Of a stretch of 64,000 nt of DNA, positions 46,155 to 54,783 are shown in pieces. The DNA comes from Paracoccus sp. IB05 (GTDB taxonomy: Bacteria > Pseudomonadota > Alphaproteobacteria > Rhodobacterales > Rhodobacteraceae). The notes beneath the pieces are model-generated. The model did no database searches. It was not told the origin of the DNA and saw only the letters and a list, made by a program, of their open reading frames with translations. The stretch covers positions 62,001-126,000 of the forward strand of contig NZ_JAEFCF010000003.1 of assembly GCF_016405985.1 (NCBI RefSeq), written 5' to 3'. Position 1 is the stretch's first letter. Every line of letters begins with the position of its first letter. The position numbers and the translations under genes are program-made.

Positions 46155-47288
46155 TCAGTCGCTGCCGCCCCAGCGCGCGGGATAGCCGGGCAGATCCTGG
46201 CAGCCGCAAAGGCTGTAATGCAGCGGCGGCAGCTTCTCGTCGATATAGCCATCGCGGGTTTCGGCGGTGATCGCGGGCTGTGGCAGCACCCATTCCGGGC
46301 CAGGAACCGGCTTGCCGTCAAGAATATCAAGCGCGGCAATGATCGGGGTGCGCCATTGATATGTCGGATAGGACGGCGCGATCGCGGTCAGATTCTCATC
46401 GCGCCATTTGCGCAGGAAATCCTGCTGATCCTCGCCCGAGATCACCGGATAGGGCAGACCGGCATCCTCGAAAGCCTCAAGTGCAGCGGTCGCGGTATCG
46501 CCCGCATCCATCCAGATCGCATCGATCTGAATGCCACGGTTCAGATAATCCTCGACCACGGATTTCGTCTTTGCCCGGTCGGAGCCGGTGAATTCAGACC
46601 CGACCACATTGAGGCCGGCCTCATCAAAGATGTTCTTTGCCGCCGAATAGCGGGTCTCGAGCACATCGACGCCTGGCACGATGCGGAGCGCCAGAACATT
46701 GGCGCCCTTTTCCAGATTGGCCGCGATGAACTCGCCCGAGGAAATCCCGAAACCGTAGCCGCCGACCGGGTGGATATAGGTCACCGGCGCGGTGGTATTG
46801 ACGCCCCGGTCAAAGACCACGACCGGCAGCTTCGTTGCCGCCGCTTCGACCGCCGGGGTCAGGGCCGCGGTCGTATTCGGCGAGACGATCAGCACATCGC
46901 ATTTGCCGCCCGCCACCAGCGCCTCGATATCGGCGATCTGCTTTTCATCCTTGCCCTCGGCATCGACGACGATCAGTTCTTTGATCCTGTCGCCCTGCGC
47001 CTCGGCTTCGGCCTGGAAGTTGTGCATCCCCACCACGCGCCAGGGGTTGAAGATCCCGGCATTCGAGAAACAGATCGTGGCCGGGCCGTCCTTTTTCCAT
47101 TTGGCGGTATCGACCATACTGTCGCCCAGATGCTGGGCCCAGGGCTGGCCTTCGGGGCCTTGTGGGGTCATCGAGAGCTGCGCGCGCTGTCTGGCGAATT
47201 CTGCCGGATCGTTGAACTCCTGGGCGCCTGCGGCACCGGCCAGGGCAAACAGCGCCACGGTGGTGGCAAGCATTGCTTTCTTCTGCAT
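46155..47288 (-). CDS. Periplasmic sugar-binding protein of a second ABC transporter
   Basis: A 377-residue binding protein. Signal peptide MQKKAMLATTVALFALAGAAGAQ (cut near AGA-QE). The fold follows the ribose-binding type: TICFSNAGIFNPWRVVGMHNF, QIADIEALVAGGKCDVLIVSPNTTAAL, PVVVFDRGVNTT, IWMDAGDTATAALEAFEDAG. The C-terminus has an unusual CGCQD. ATG 47288 is preceded by GAGGAGAGA. It is the last gene of a minus-strand operon running epimerase, ATPase, permease, permease, binding protein. Ligand unknown. Confidence 0.88.
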   Translation of the reverse strand: MQKKAMLATTVALFALAGAAGAQEFNDPAEFARQRAQLSMTPQGPEGQPWAQHLGDSMVDTAKWKKDGPATICFSNAGIFNPWRVVGMHNFQAEAEAQGDRIKELIVVDAEGKDEKQIADIEALVAGGKCDVLIVSPNTTAALTPAVEAAATKLPVVVFDRGVNTTAPVTYIHPVGGYGFGISSGEFIAANLEKGANVLALRIVPGVDVLETRYSAAKNIFDEAGLNVVGSEFTGSDRAKTKSVVEDYLNRGIQIDAIWMDAGDTATAALEAFEDAGLPYPVISGEDQQDFLRKWRDENLTAIAPSYPTYQWRTPIIAALDILDGKPVPGPEWVLPQPAITAETRDGYIDEKLPPLHYSLCGCQDLPGYPARWGGSD

Positions 47289-47323
47289 TATGTCTCTCCT
47301 CCTCATTGGTCCGAAATAAGAAC

Positions 47324-48301
47324 TCAGCTGCGGCGACGGGTTCGCCATGCGGTCAGGCCGACCGCCAGGATCAGGATCAGCCCCTGGATGCTGTCGCGCA
47401 GCGCCTGCGGCAGCCCCATCAGGTTCAAAAGCGTGAACAGCGCGAACAGCGACAGCGCCCCCCAGATCGCGCACCAGATCGTGCCGCGCCCGCCCAGGAG
47501 CATCGCACCACCGATCACGCAGGCCGCAATCGACTGCAGCTCCAGCCCGCTACCGGCATTGACCGAGACGCCCGAAAAACCACCCAGCAAGATGCCCGCC
47601 GTCACCGCCGCCAGCGACGAGATGACAAAGGCGGTGATCCGGGTGCGGGCGACGGGGATGCCCGCCAGTTCGGCCGCGCGCGGGTTGTCACCCACGGCCA
47701 GCGCGCGCTTGCCATATCCCATGCCATGCAGCCCCCACCACAGAAGCGCGCAGACCACGACCAGCACCAGCGCCGCCATCGGCAGCGTGCCGATCAGCGG
47801 CACATCACGCCATTGGAACCGCCCCAGATCACGGAAATTTTCGGGCAGATCACCGCGGGCAGCCCCTCCGGACCAGGCAAGCGCCAGCCCGTTCAGCCAG
47901 AGCATCGTGCCAAGCGTCGCGATGATCGAAGGCACTTTCAGATATGCGACAACCAGCCCGTTAAAGAGCCCGATCGCCGCTCCCATCAGGTATAAAAGTG
48001 CGATCACGCTCCAGGTTGCTCCTGGATCTCCGTTGATCAAAAGCGCCGCCGCCGTGACGGTAAAGGTGACCACCGCCCCCACCGAAAGGTCAAACCCGCC
48101 GGTCAGGATCACATAAATCTGCCCCGAGGCGAGGATCACCAGCGGTGCCGCCCGGCGCAGGAAATTCATGAAAAGCCCGGGTTCCAGATAATTCGGCTGG
48201 ATCAGCACAATCACCGCATAAAGCCCGAAGAACAGGACAAGGCCTGCATTCACGGCAATCCGTGCCGCCTCTACGCGGGGGGTGTTCAGGGTCTCGCTCA
48301 T
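47324..48301 (-). CDS. Sugar ABC transporter permease (second system, subunit B)
   Basis: A 325-residue RbsC-type permease with about nine helices: LVILASGQIYVILTGGFDLSVGAVVTFT, VPSIIATLGTMLWLNGLAL, AVGDNPRAAELAGIPVARTRI and IGGAMLLGGRGTIWCAIWGAL. Its start overlaps the end of the previous permease (48298-48301). Confidence 0.88.
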   Translation of the reverse strand: MSETLNTPRVEAARIAVNAGLVLFFGLYAVIVLIQPNYLEPGLFMNFLRRAAPLVILASGQIYVILTGGFDLSVGAVVTFTVTAAALLINGDPGATWSVIALLYLMGAAIGLFNGLVVAYLKVPSIIATLGTMLWLNGLALAWSGGAARGDLPENFRDLGRFQWRDVPLIGTLPMAALVLVVVCALLWWGLHGMGYGKRALAVGDNPRAAELAGIPVARTRITAFVISSLAAVTAGILLGGFSGVSVNAGSGLELQSIAACVIGGAMLLGGRGTIWCAIWGALSLFALFTLLNLMGLPQALRDSIQGLILILAVGLTAWRTRRRS

Positions 48302-49260
48302 GCCACATGCCCCCTGCCGCGTATCGCATGTACCGCGACCGCCACGATGATGATAAAGCCGCGCAGCACCTGTTTCAGGAAGGCGTCGATCCCCAGCATG
48401 TTGAAGCTCGCGTCGAGGCTGGCGAAGAGAAACACGCCGGCAAGGGTTCCCGCGATGCCGCCTTTGCCTCCGGCCAGCAAAGTGCCGCCGATCACCGTCA
48501 CCGCGATGGATTCGAGATCATAAATGCCGTCGCGGCCCAGCCAGGGCGTGCCCGCCTGCACCCGTGCCGCGAGGTAAAGCCCGGCCAGACCCGCGAAAAG
48601 GCTGCAGATCACATGGGCGGTCAGGATGACCCAGCCGGTTCGGATACCCGCCAGCCGCGCGCCTTCGGGGTTGCCACCCACGGCAAAGATCCGCGCGCCA
48701 AGGACCGTGCGGTTCAGCACGAAGGCCATGGCCAGACCAAGACCGAACAGCGCCAGCACCGACCAGGGAATGCCGAAAAGGCTGCCATAGGCCAGGTGCT
48801 GGAATGCCGGCGCGACCGAGCCGCCGAGGAGACCGTAGCCGGCCGAGAGCACGCCTTGCAGGATCAGCCCGGTGCCCAGCGTCGCGATCAGTGGATTGAT
48901 GCCCCCGAACGCCACCAGCGCGCCATTGACCAGCCCGACCGCCAGCGCAAACCCCAGGCACAGCAGAACCGCAGGTACGATCATCGCCGGATCGCCGCCC
49001 ATCATCCAGGACGCCAGCACCGCCGTGCCGGAAATCACCGCCGCGACCGACAGGTCGATCGAAGCCACCAGGATCACGAAGGTCTGGCCGACCGCCACCA
49101 GACCGAGCGCCACCATGCGCTGCAAAAGCCCGGTGATCCCCTGAAGGGAAAACTGCGCCATCTCGCCGGTCGCGACAGCCGTTACGACGAAAATCACCAG
49201 TGAGATCAGCAAAAGCACCGCAGCCACCGAAAATTGCGGCCTGATCTTCCCCATTTTCAT
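48298..49260 (-). CDS. Sugar ABC transporter permease (second system, subunit A)
   Basis: A 320-residue RbsC-type permease: VAVGQTFVILVASIDLSVAAVISG, INPLIATLGTGLILQGVLS, AVGGNPEGARLAGIRTGW and VIGGTLLAGGKGGIAGTLAGVFL. It overlaps the ATPase gene by four bases, and the next permease likewise, so the three are tightly coupled. Confidence 0.88.
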   Translation of the reverse strand: MKMGKIRPQFSVAAVLLLISLVIFVVTAVATGEMAQFSLQGITGLLQRMVALGLVAVGQTFVILVASIDLSVAAVISGTAVLASWMMGGDPAMIVPAVLLCLGFALAVGLVNGALVAFGGINPLIATLGTGLILQGVLSAGYGLLGGSVAPAFQHLAYGSLFGIPWSVLALFGLGLAMAFVLNRTVLGARIFAVGGNPEGARLAGIRTGWVILTAHVICSLFAGLAGLYLAARVQAGTPWLGRDGIYDLESIAVTVIGGTLLAGGKGGIAGTLAGVFLFASLDASFNMLGIDAFLKQVLRGFIIIVAVAVHAIRGRGHVA

Positions 49261-50756
49261 GCCGCCACCCCCAGCGAGAGACGCATGATCTCCTGCTCGC
49301 TGGCGCCGCGGGGCAATTCCCCCTGGATCGTGCCGCGATGCATCACGAGAATGCGGTCGGAAATCCCGATCAGCTCGGGCAGATCAGAGGAGACCACGAT
49401 GATGCCGCGCCCCTGATCGGCAGTGTCGCGCATGGTCTGATAGATCGCCGCCTTGGCCGCGATGTCGATGCCCCGCGTCGGCTCGACGAATAAAAGCACC
49501 GCCGGGTCCAGCGCCAGCCAGCGGGCGATGATCGCCTTTTGCTGATTGCCGCCGGACAGCGCCCCGATGTCCTGGCCGTAATGGGCCGCGCGCACATCCA
49601 TCCGCGAAAGCCCCGCGTCGAGTGCCTCTTTGGCAAAGACCCCTGCCCCGGGCCGGGCCCAGGCGGGCCGCATGGCGCGCAGCGCAAGCGCCGCATTGTC
49701 GCGCACTGACTGGCGCAGCGTCAGCCCCTCGCGCTTGCGGTCCGCCGGCAGATAGCCCAGCCCCGCCGCAATCACCCGGCGCGGATTGCCCAGCGGCATC
49801 GGCTCGCCCGCCAGCCGGGCGGTCCCCCCCTCGGGGCGCAGATCGCCTGCAAGCAGCCGCGCCAGCTGGCCCTTGCCGGAATCCTCCAGCCCGGCCACGC
49901 CGAGGATCTCGCCCCGCCGCAGGCTCAGGCTGATGCCGGGCAGACCCGCAGCCCGCACATCCTGAAGCTGCAAGACGGTCTCTCCCGGTGCGCTGGCCGG
50001 GGCGGCAGGGTAGAAATCCTTCAGATCGCGCCCGACCATGGCGGAAACGATGGCGGGGATCGTGGCTTCCGCCTGCGGACGGGTCCAGACCAGGCGGCCG
50101 TCTTTCAGCACCGTCACCCGGTCGGCAATCGCCGCCACTTCTGGCATCCGGTGCGAGATATAGACCAGCGCCACCCCCTGCCCGCGCAGCGCGCGGATCA
50201 GATCCAGCAAATGCCGCGCATCGCGGTCGTCCAGCGCGGCGGTCGGCTCGTCCAGCACCAGAATCCGCGCGTCAAGCAGCAGCGCCTTGGCAATTTCGAC
50301 CAGCTGCTGTTCCGCGATGGAAAGCTCTGCCACGATATCATCCGGGCTGATCCGCGCGCCCACACGCTGCAGCAGCGCCACGGCCCTCCCCCGCATCGCT
50401 GCACGGTCCAGCAGCATCCCGGCAAAGCCCTTCCGCACCAGCTCATGCCCCATGAAGATATTCTCGGTCACCGAGCGATGCGGCAGCAGGCTGAGTTCCT
50501 GATGGATGATCGCGATCCCGGCCTGCGCCGCCTCACGCGGATGGGTGAGGCGCATCACCGAGCCGCCGATGCGGATCTCGCCCGCATCGGGGCGGTAGCT
50601 GCCGCCCAGCACTTTCATCAGCGTGGATTTTCCGGCGCCATTTTCGCCGCAGATCGCATGAACCTCGCCAGGCAGACAGTCGAAACTCACCGCATCCAGC
50701 GCCCTGACGCCGGGAAATTCCTTCGAGATTTCGCGCATTTCAAGGGCCGGGTTCAT
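49257..50756 (-). CDS. Sugar ABC transporter ATP-binding protein (second system, two domains)
   Basis: A 499-residue RbsA-type tandem ATPase. Domain 1 has GENGAGKSTLMKVLGG, AELSIAEQQLVEIAKALL and ILVLDEPTAALDD. Domain 2 has the degenerate Walker A GLEDSGKGQLARLL, signature ALSGGNQQKAIIARWLA and LLFVEPTRGIDI. ATG 50756 (MNPALEMREISKEFPG) overlaps the epimerase stop (ATGA); a longer frame to 50786 lies inside the upstream gene. Confidence 0.92.
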   Translation of the reverse strand: MNPALEMREISKEFPGVRALDAVSFDCLPGEVHAICGENGAGKSTLMKVLGGSYRPDAGEIRIGGSVMRLTHPREAAQAGIAIIHQELSLLPHRSVTENIFMGHELVRKGFAGMLLDRAAMRGRAVALLQRVGARISPDDIVAELSIAEQQLVEIAKALLLDARILVLDEPTAALDDRDARHLLDLIRALRGQGVALVYISHRMPEVAAIADRVTVLKDGRLVWTRPQAEATIPAIVSAMVGRDLKDFYPAAPASAPGETVLQLQDVRAAGLPGISLSLRRGEILGVAGLEDSGKGQLARLLAGDLRPEGGTARLAGEPMPLGNPRRVIAAGLGYLPADRKREGLTLRQSVRDNAALALRAMRPAWARPGAGVFAKEALDAGLSRMDVRAAHYGQDIGALSGGNQQKAIIARWLALDPAVLLFVEPTRGIDIAAKAAIYQTMRDTADQGRGIIVVSSDLPELIGISDRILVMHRGTIQGELPRGASEQEIMRLSLGVAA

Positions 50757-51616
50757 GCCGTGAGGCCCTCCCCGGCAAGCGCCCATTCGCGACGGATGAA
50801 AGCCGCACTATCGGCAAAAAGCGCATCGAGATCGTCAAACAGATCGCGCCAGACCCGGGTCGCTCCGGCCAGTTCCGGCAAAGCGCGGCCAAAGGCTTCG
50901 ACCGTCAGCCAGCCGTCATAGTTGCAGCGGCGCAGGGCCTGGAAATGCGCCCGGAACGGCACATGGCCGGTGCCAGGCACGCCGCGGTCATTTTCCGAGA
51001 CATGGAAGTGGTTGATTTCGCGGTGATACCGCTCATAGGTCGCGGGCGCGTCCTTTTCCTCGATATTGGCGTGGAAGGTGTCGAACATATAGCCGTAATT
51101 CGGGTGATCCACCTCGTGGAAGATGCGCGAGGCCTCGGCCATGGTGGACATCATATAGCATTCAAAGCGGTTCACCGCCTCGGCGGACACCCTGATGCCG
51201 GCGTCGCCCGCATAATCGGCCAGCGCCCGCATGGCGTCCACACAATGGCCGCGCTCGGTGTCGGTCGGACCAAGGCCGGTAAAGACCCCGACCGGCGAAT
51301 GCAGCGGGCCTGCGATGATCTCGCCGCCCATCGCATGGGTGCAATCAACGATCCAGCGGTGATGATCGCGGGCCCTGGCGCGAATGGCGGGATCGGGGCT
51401 GACCGGGTTCGCCTCGGGCGTGGCCACGGCGGCGGCCCCGGGCGTGATGCCGAGATCGGCAAGGATGCGCCCGATGTCACGATACTGCGCCGGATTTCCC
51501 GAAAAAACCGGGATCTCCAGCGCGTCATAGCCATGCGCCTTCAGCCGCGCCAGCTGCGGCGCATGGGCCGGGGTGATCCCGGCCCCGATCACCAGCAGAT
51601 TGAAGGCAAGCTTCAT
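50753..51616 (-). CDS. Ketose 3-epimerase-like TIM-barrel protein (sugar phosphate isomerase/epimerase family)
   Basis: A 287-residue protein resembling D-tagatose/D-psicose 3-epimerases. The four expected catalytic residues are visible: Glu in SAEAVNRFECY, Asp in YMFDTFHANIEE, His in FHVSENDRGVPGTGH and Glu in WLTVEAFG. It would interconvert C3-epimers of a free ketose in the cytoplasm. It is the first gene of the transporter operon and the only catabolic enzyme there, which suggests the imported sugar is epimerised before entering a pathway encoded elsewhere. Start ATG 51616 with AGGAGTTG nearby. Confidence 0.87.
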   Translation of the reverse strand: MKLAFNLLVIGAGITPAHAPQLARLKAHGYDALEIPVFSGNPAQYRDIGRILADLGITPGAAAVATPEANPVSPDPAIRARARDHHRWIVDCTHAMGGEIIAGPLHSPVGVFTGLGPTDTERGHCVDAMRALADYAGDAGIRVSAEAVNRFECYMMSTMAEASRIFHEVDHPNYGYMFDTFHANIEEKDAPATYERYHREINHFHVSENDRGVPGTGHVPFRAHFQALRRCNYDGWLTVEAFGRALPELAGATRVWRDLFDDLDALFADSAAFIRREWALAGEGLTA

Positions 51617-51644
51617 CGTCAACTCCTCTTCCCGGCGGACAAGG

Positions 51645-51670
51645 TGACAGACTTGACAGAAGCTGACTTG
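51645..51670 (+). promoter_or_regulatory. Candidate direct-repeat operator between epimerase operon and AraC-type gene
   Basis: TGACAGACT, TGACAGA and TGACTTG place three TGAC cores at 51645, 51654 and 51664, spaced 9-10 bp, in the 111-bp divergent promoter region. Direct repeats are typical of AraC/XylR sites. Low-moderate support. Confidence 0.4.
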
Positions 51671-51727
51671 CACGGATGATCACTGGTAAAAATCTTAAGT
51701 CATATTTCTGCGGGGAGGCGGAACGCC

Positions 51728-52771
51728 ATGAATGAGATCAGCCCGTTCCGGGAGGCGCCGCCTTGCGGAAACCGCCGTCCAACCGTGTTTCGCCAGCCGG
51801 ATTCGATGATGTATGCCGATAATTGCCGCGACTTGCAGGCCGCCGCGCGCCGGGGCGAATGCGAGCTGCATGCCTGGACCCGTGGCAGCTATCCCGGCAC
51901 GGGGCTCGGGGATCTTCTGCCCGGGATCTGCACGGTCGGCTTCTGGGATGCCCGGCACAATCAGACCTGGGGGCTTGCGCGGCATTGCAATGAAGGGTTC
52001 AAGATCGCATGGCTTGCCCGCGGGCGGCTGGATCTGGTGGTTGACGACAGAAGTTACGATCTGCGGCAAGGCCAGTTCATCGTGATCCGGCCCTGGCAGC
52101 AGCACGCCATCGGCGCGCCGCATGTCGGTGCCAGCCGCCTCGTATGGATCCTGCTGGATGCCGGTTTGCGCCGCCCGTCCGAGCAATGGCACTGGCCGGG
52201 CTGGATGCTGTTTTCCGACGCGGAAGCCCATCACCTTGGCCAGCTTCTGACCCAGAACATGCGGCCGGTCTGGGATGGCAATCCCGACCTCGCGCGCGGC
52301 TTTGAGGCCCTGCCCCAGATCCTGACCACCCGCAGCCCCGAAGAGGGCGAAAGCCGGCTGAAGCTTGCGATCAACGCCGTGATGCTGTCGCTGATCGAGC
52401 GGATGGCCGCCCAATCTCCGGAACTGGACCCGCAGCTTTCCACCTCACAGCATACGGTGGCGATCTTTTTGCGCCGCCTGCCCGATGCCCTGGCCGAAGA
52501 CTGGACGCTGGATGGCATGGCCGAGGAATGCGGCCTGTCGCGCACCCGCTTTGCCGATCTGTGCCGCCAACTGACCAACAGGACCCCGCGCCAGTATCTG
52601 CAGCATCTGCGGCTGGACCATGCGCGGGGCCTCTTGTCCGGCAAATATCCCGCCAGCGTCACCGATATCGCCTTTGCCTGCGGGTTCAATTCCAGCCAGT
52701 ATTTCTCGAACGCCTATCGCAAGCGATTTGGCGAGGCGCCCCGCAATACCGGGCAGGTGGCGGCGCAATGA
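51728..52771 (+). CDS. AraC-family transcriptional regulator
   Basis: A 347-residue regulator. The N-terminal half is a cupin-like sensing domain (KIAWLARGRLDLVVDDRSYDLRQGQFIVIRPWQQHAIG, about 95-135). The C-terminal AraC double HTH (about 240-340) reads LDGMAEECGLSRTRFADLCRQLTNRTPRQYLQHLRLDHARGLL ... SVTDIAFACGFNSSQYFSNAYRKRFGEAP. It is divergent from the second sugar operon and likely its activator. GGGGAGG precedes ATG 51728. Confidence 0.9.
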   Translation: MNEISPFREAPPCGNRRPTVFRQPDSMMYADNCRDLQAAARRGECELHAWTRGSYPGTGLGDLLPGICTVGFWDARHNQTWGLARHCNEGFKIAWLARGRLDLVVDDRSYDLRQGQFIVIRPWQQHAIGAPHVGASRLVWILLDAGLRRPSEQWHWPGWMLFSDAEAHHLGQLLTQNMRPVWDGNPDLARGFEALPQILTTRSPEEGESRLKLAINAVMLSLIERMAAQSPELDPQLSTSQHTVAIFLRRLPDALAEDWTLDGMAEECGLSRTRFADLCRQLTNRTPRQYLQHLRLDHARGLLSGKYPASVTDIAFACGFNSSQYFSNAYRKRFGEAPRNTGQVAAQ

Positions 52772-53117
52772 AGCCGGCCATGCAGGCCCGTGTAAGTCCC
52801 TTTAGGCCAGGCCTTTGCCGCAATTCTTTTGAAAGGGTCGGCGAGCATTTGCGATGAGCGCTGGTATCTGCCCGTCAGACCAGCCACGGCTGATGTGAGG
52901 TCAGCACCGTGACTTTCGCGGCGTCACCACCGATCCGCCTCATGCGGCAACACCCCCTGCAAACGCGTCGCTGTACCGACCAACAGCTCCGGGCCATCGC
53001 GTCACGCGGTGCCTTCCTTCTTGGGGGGCCGGTCACTTTGTCGGCGAGCCTGCTCCTCCCTTGGGCGCAGATATAGCAGCTGACTGCGGCAAATGGGGCA
53101 AATGGGGCAACGGGCCG
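52772..53117. other. Intergenic region (346 bp), nothing recognised
   Basis: Convergent space between the AraC-type gene and the MFS gene. Only short overlapping frames occur, and no clear terminator stem with a T-run was seen. Confidence 0.5.
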
Positions 53118-54143
53118 TCAGCGCCTGTCGGGCTCTGGCGGGACGGCTTTCGCCAGCAGCACGGGCGACAGAAAACCCGCCAGTGCCACCAGCCCGCTGA
53201 CCACGCCCATCGCCACAAAAAGCCAGCGGATGCCGATCCGCTCGCCCACCGGCGTGGCACTGGCCAGGCCGACCGGGGCGGCAAGCCCCATCATCGTCGC
53301 CATCAGCGACAGGGCGCGGCCCTGCAACTGGTTCGGGACCCGGGTCTGGATCAGGACGGTCAGCGGCGCATTGCCGAGAATGAAGGCCACGCTGCTGACG
53401 ACCCAGAATACCACGGCCAGCCAGAACATCCTCCCCGGCATCAGCGCGGCCAGCGCGAAGGCAAAGCAGGACAGCGCAAACCCCCAGAGGATCCACAGCA
53501 CCAGCCGTTTCGGCGCCAGCGCAGTGACGATGATGCCGCCAAGGATCATGCCCGCACTGCCCAGACCCTCACGGAACTCGGCCCAGAGGCTGCTGCGCTG
53601 GTCTTTCGGCATACGGGCCTGCGGGATCGCATAGACCAGCAGCGGCACAATGCCCAGGACGGCAGTAACAACGTCGACAGACAGCGCATATCCGATGGGC
53701 ATGACGCTGATCGCCAGCGCTCCCAAAGGCGCGGCGGCGATGGTGATGATCCCCATCAGCGTCTGGTTCAGCCCCGCCGCGCGCGGCAAAAAACTGGCCG
53801 GCACCAGCATGCACAGGGCACTGATCAGATCGGCGGCGATCATGATCACGCGGCGGCTGTAGCGATCCGCGAGCGTTCCGCCCAGGGGTCCCAGCAATGC
53901 CTGCGGCAACAGCGCGACCAACCCCGCCAGGGCCAGCGCCGAGACAGAGCCCGTGCTGTCGGTGATCCACCAGATCAGCGCGAATTGCGTCATGGCAGAG
54001 CCGATCAGCGAGACTGCCTGCCCGCCGAAGATCGCCCGGAACCGACATTCCCAGCCGGGGCCGGGATGATCGTGGGCGGCGCTCAGACCAGCATCCGTCA
54101 TGGCTGCGCCCCGCCTGGTCGCGACATCAGCAAACTCTCTCAC
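53118..54143 (-). pseudogene. MFS exporter, apparently with an internal in-frame deletion
   Basis: An open frame of 341 residues resembling DHA3-type (macrolide/drug efflux) MFS transporters, normally about 400-430 residues with 12 helices. Helices 1-3 are intact (FGGQAVSLIGSAMTQFALIWWI; LVALLPQALLGPLGGTLADRYSRR; VIMIAADLISALC). The sequence then passes directly into MLVPASFLPRAAGLNQTL, which in relatives follows helix 4 and a WPAMQAS-type segment. About 45-50 residues including helix 4 appear missing near 53800-53830, without frame loss. It may be non-functional or an odd variant. The start could also be the inner Met of AAMTDAGLSAAH. Confidence 0.65.
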
Positions 54144-54251
54144 GGCATTTTGTCAGCCACCCACCGTCGCTGACGCAAAACGATGGCGGGGATATCCCGC
54201 AGGCGCATCAGACACCGAAAACCTGATCTCCGGAGAAAATCCCCCATTCTA

Positions 54252-54278
54252 TGTCACATTCCGCTATGCTGCCTCGTC
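54252..54278 (+). promoter_or_regulatory. ECF41-type promoter
   Basis: TGTCACA at 54252-54258, then 16 bp, then CGTC at 54275-54278. This fits the known ECF41 promoter pattern. It lies 32 bp before the ATG of the carboxymuconolactone decarboxylase-like gene, which is followed by an ECF41 sigma gene, so the pair is very probably autoregulated. Confidence 0.82.
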
Positions 54279-54309
54279 ATGCAGGTGTCTGATCAAAGAG
54301 GAGAGACCG

Positions 54310-54783
54310 ATGATACCCCGCATGACCGATTACTTCAAACGCGCCGAAGCCGGGTTCAGGCCGCTCTATGCGCTGGAAGCCGCGCTGAAGGCCGGCCCGC
54401 TGGAGGCGCCGCTCCTGCATCTGATCAAACTGCGCGCCAGCCAGATCAACGGCTGCGCCTATTGCATCCACATGCACACGGCCGAGGCGCTGAGAGATGG
54501 CGAGACATCGCTGCGCCTGCATATGCTGGTCGCATGGCGCGAAAGCCCACTCTATTCCCCGCGCGAACGCGCAGCCCTCGCCTGGACCGAAGCGCTGACG
54601 CTGCTGGCTGAAACCGGGGCGCCGGATGCCGACTGGGAGGCGGTGACGGCCGCCTTCAATGAAGATGAGCGCGCCTGGCTCTCGATGGCCGTCGCCGCGA
54701 TCAATATGTGGAACCGGGTGCAGGTCGGCTTCCGCGCCGCCCATCCGACCGAACTGCCCGGCGAACAGAGCCATGCCGCCTGA
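54310..54783 (+). CDS. Carboxymuconolactone decarboxylase/AhpD-like protein (ECF41 partner)
   Basis: A 157-residue all-helical protein of the CMD family. The redox CxxC with proton-relay residues is in INGCAYCIHMHTAEALRDGE (about 48-67), after LIKLRASQ. AhpD-like proteins can act as peroxidases or disulfide reductants. Genes of this family are the classic neighbours of ECF41 sigma factors. ATG 54310 follows AGGAGAGACC. The end overlaps the sigma gene by 11 bases. Confidence 0.9.
   Translation: MIPRMTDYFKRAEAGFRPLYALEAALKAGPLEAPLLHLIKLRASQINGCAYCIHMHTAEALRDGETSLRLHMLVAWRESPLYSPRERAALAWTEALTLLAETGAPDADWEAVTAAFNEDERAWLSMAVAAINMWNRVQVGFRAAHPTELPGEQSHAA

Noticed and set aside
47273-49203. Plus-strand Gln/His/Arg-rich frames opposite the second permeases
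   Set aside because: Typical antisense of hydrophobic permease genes; no motifs.
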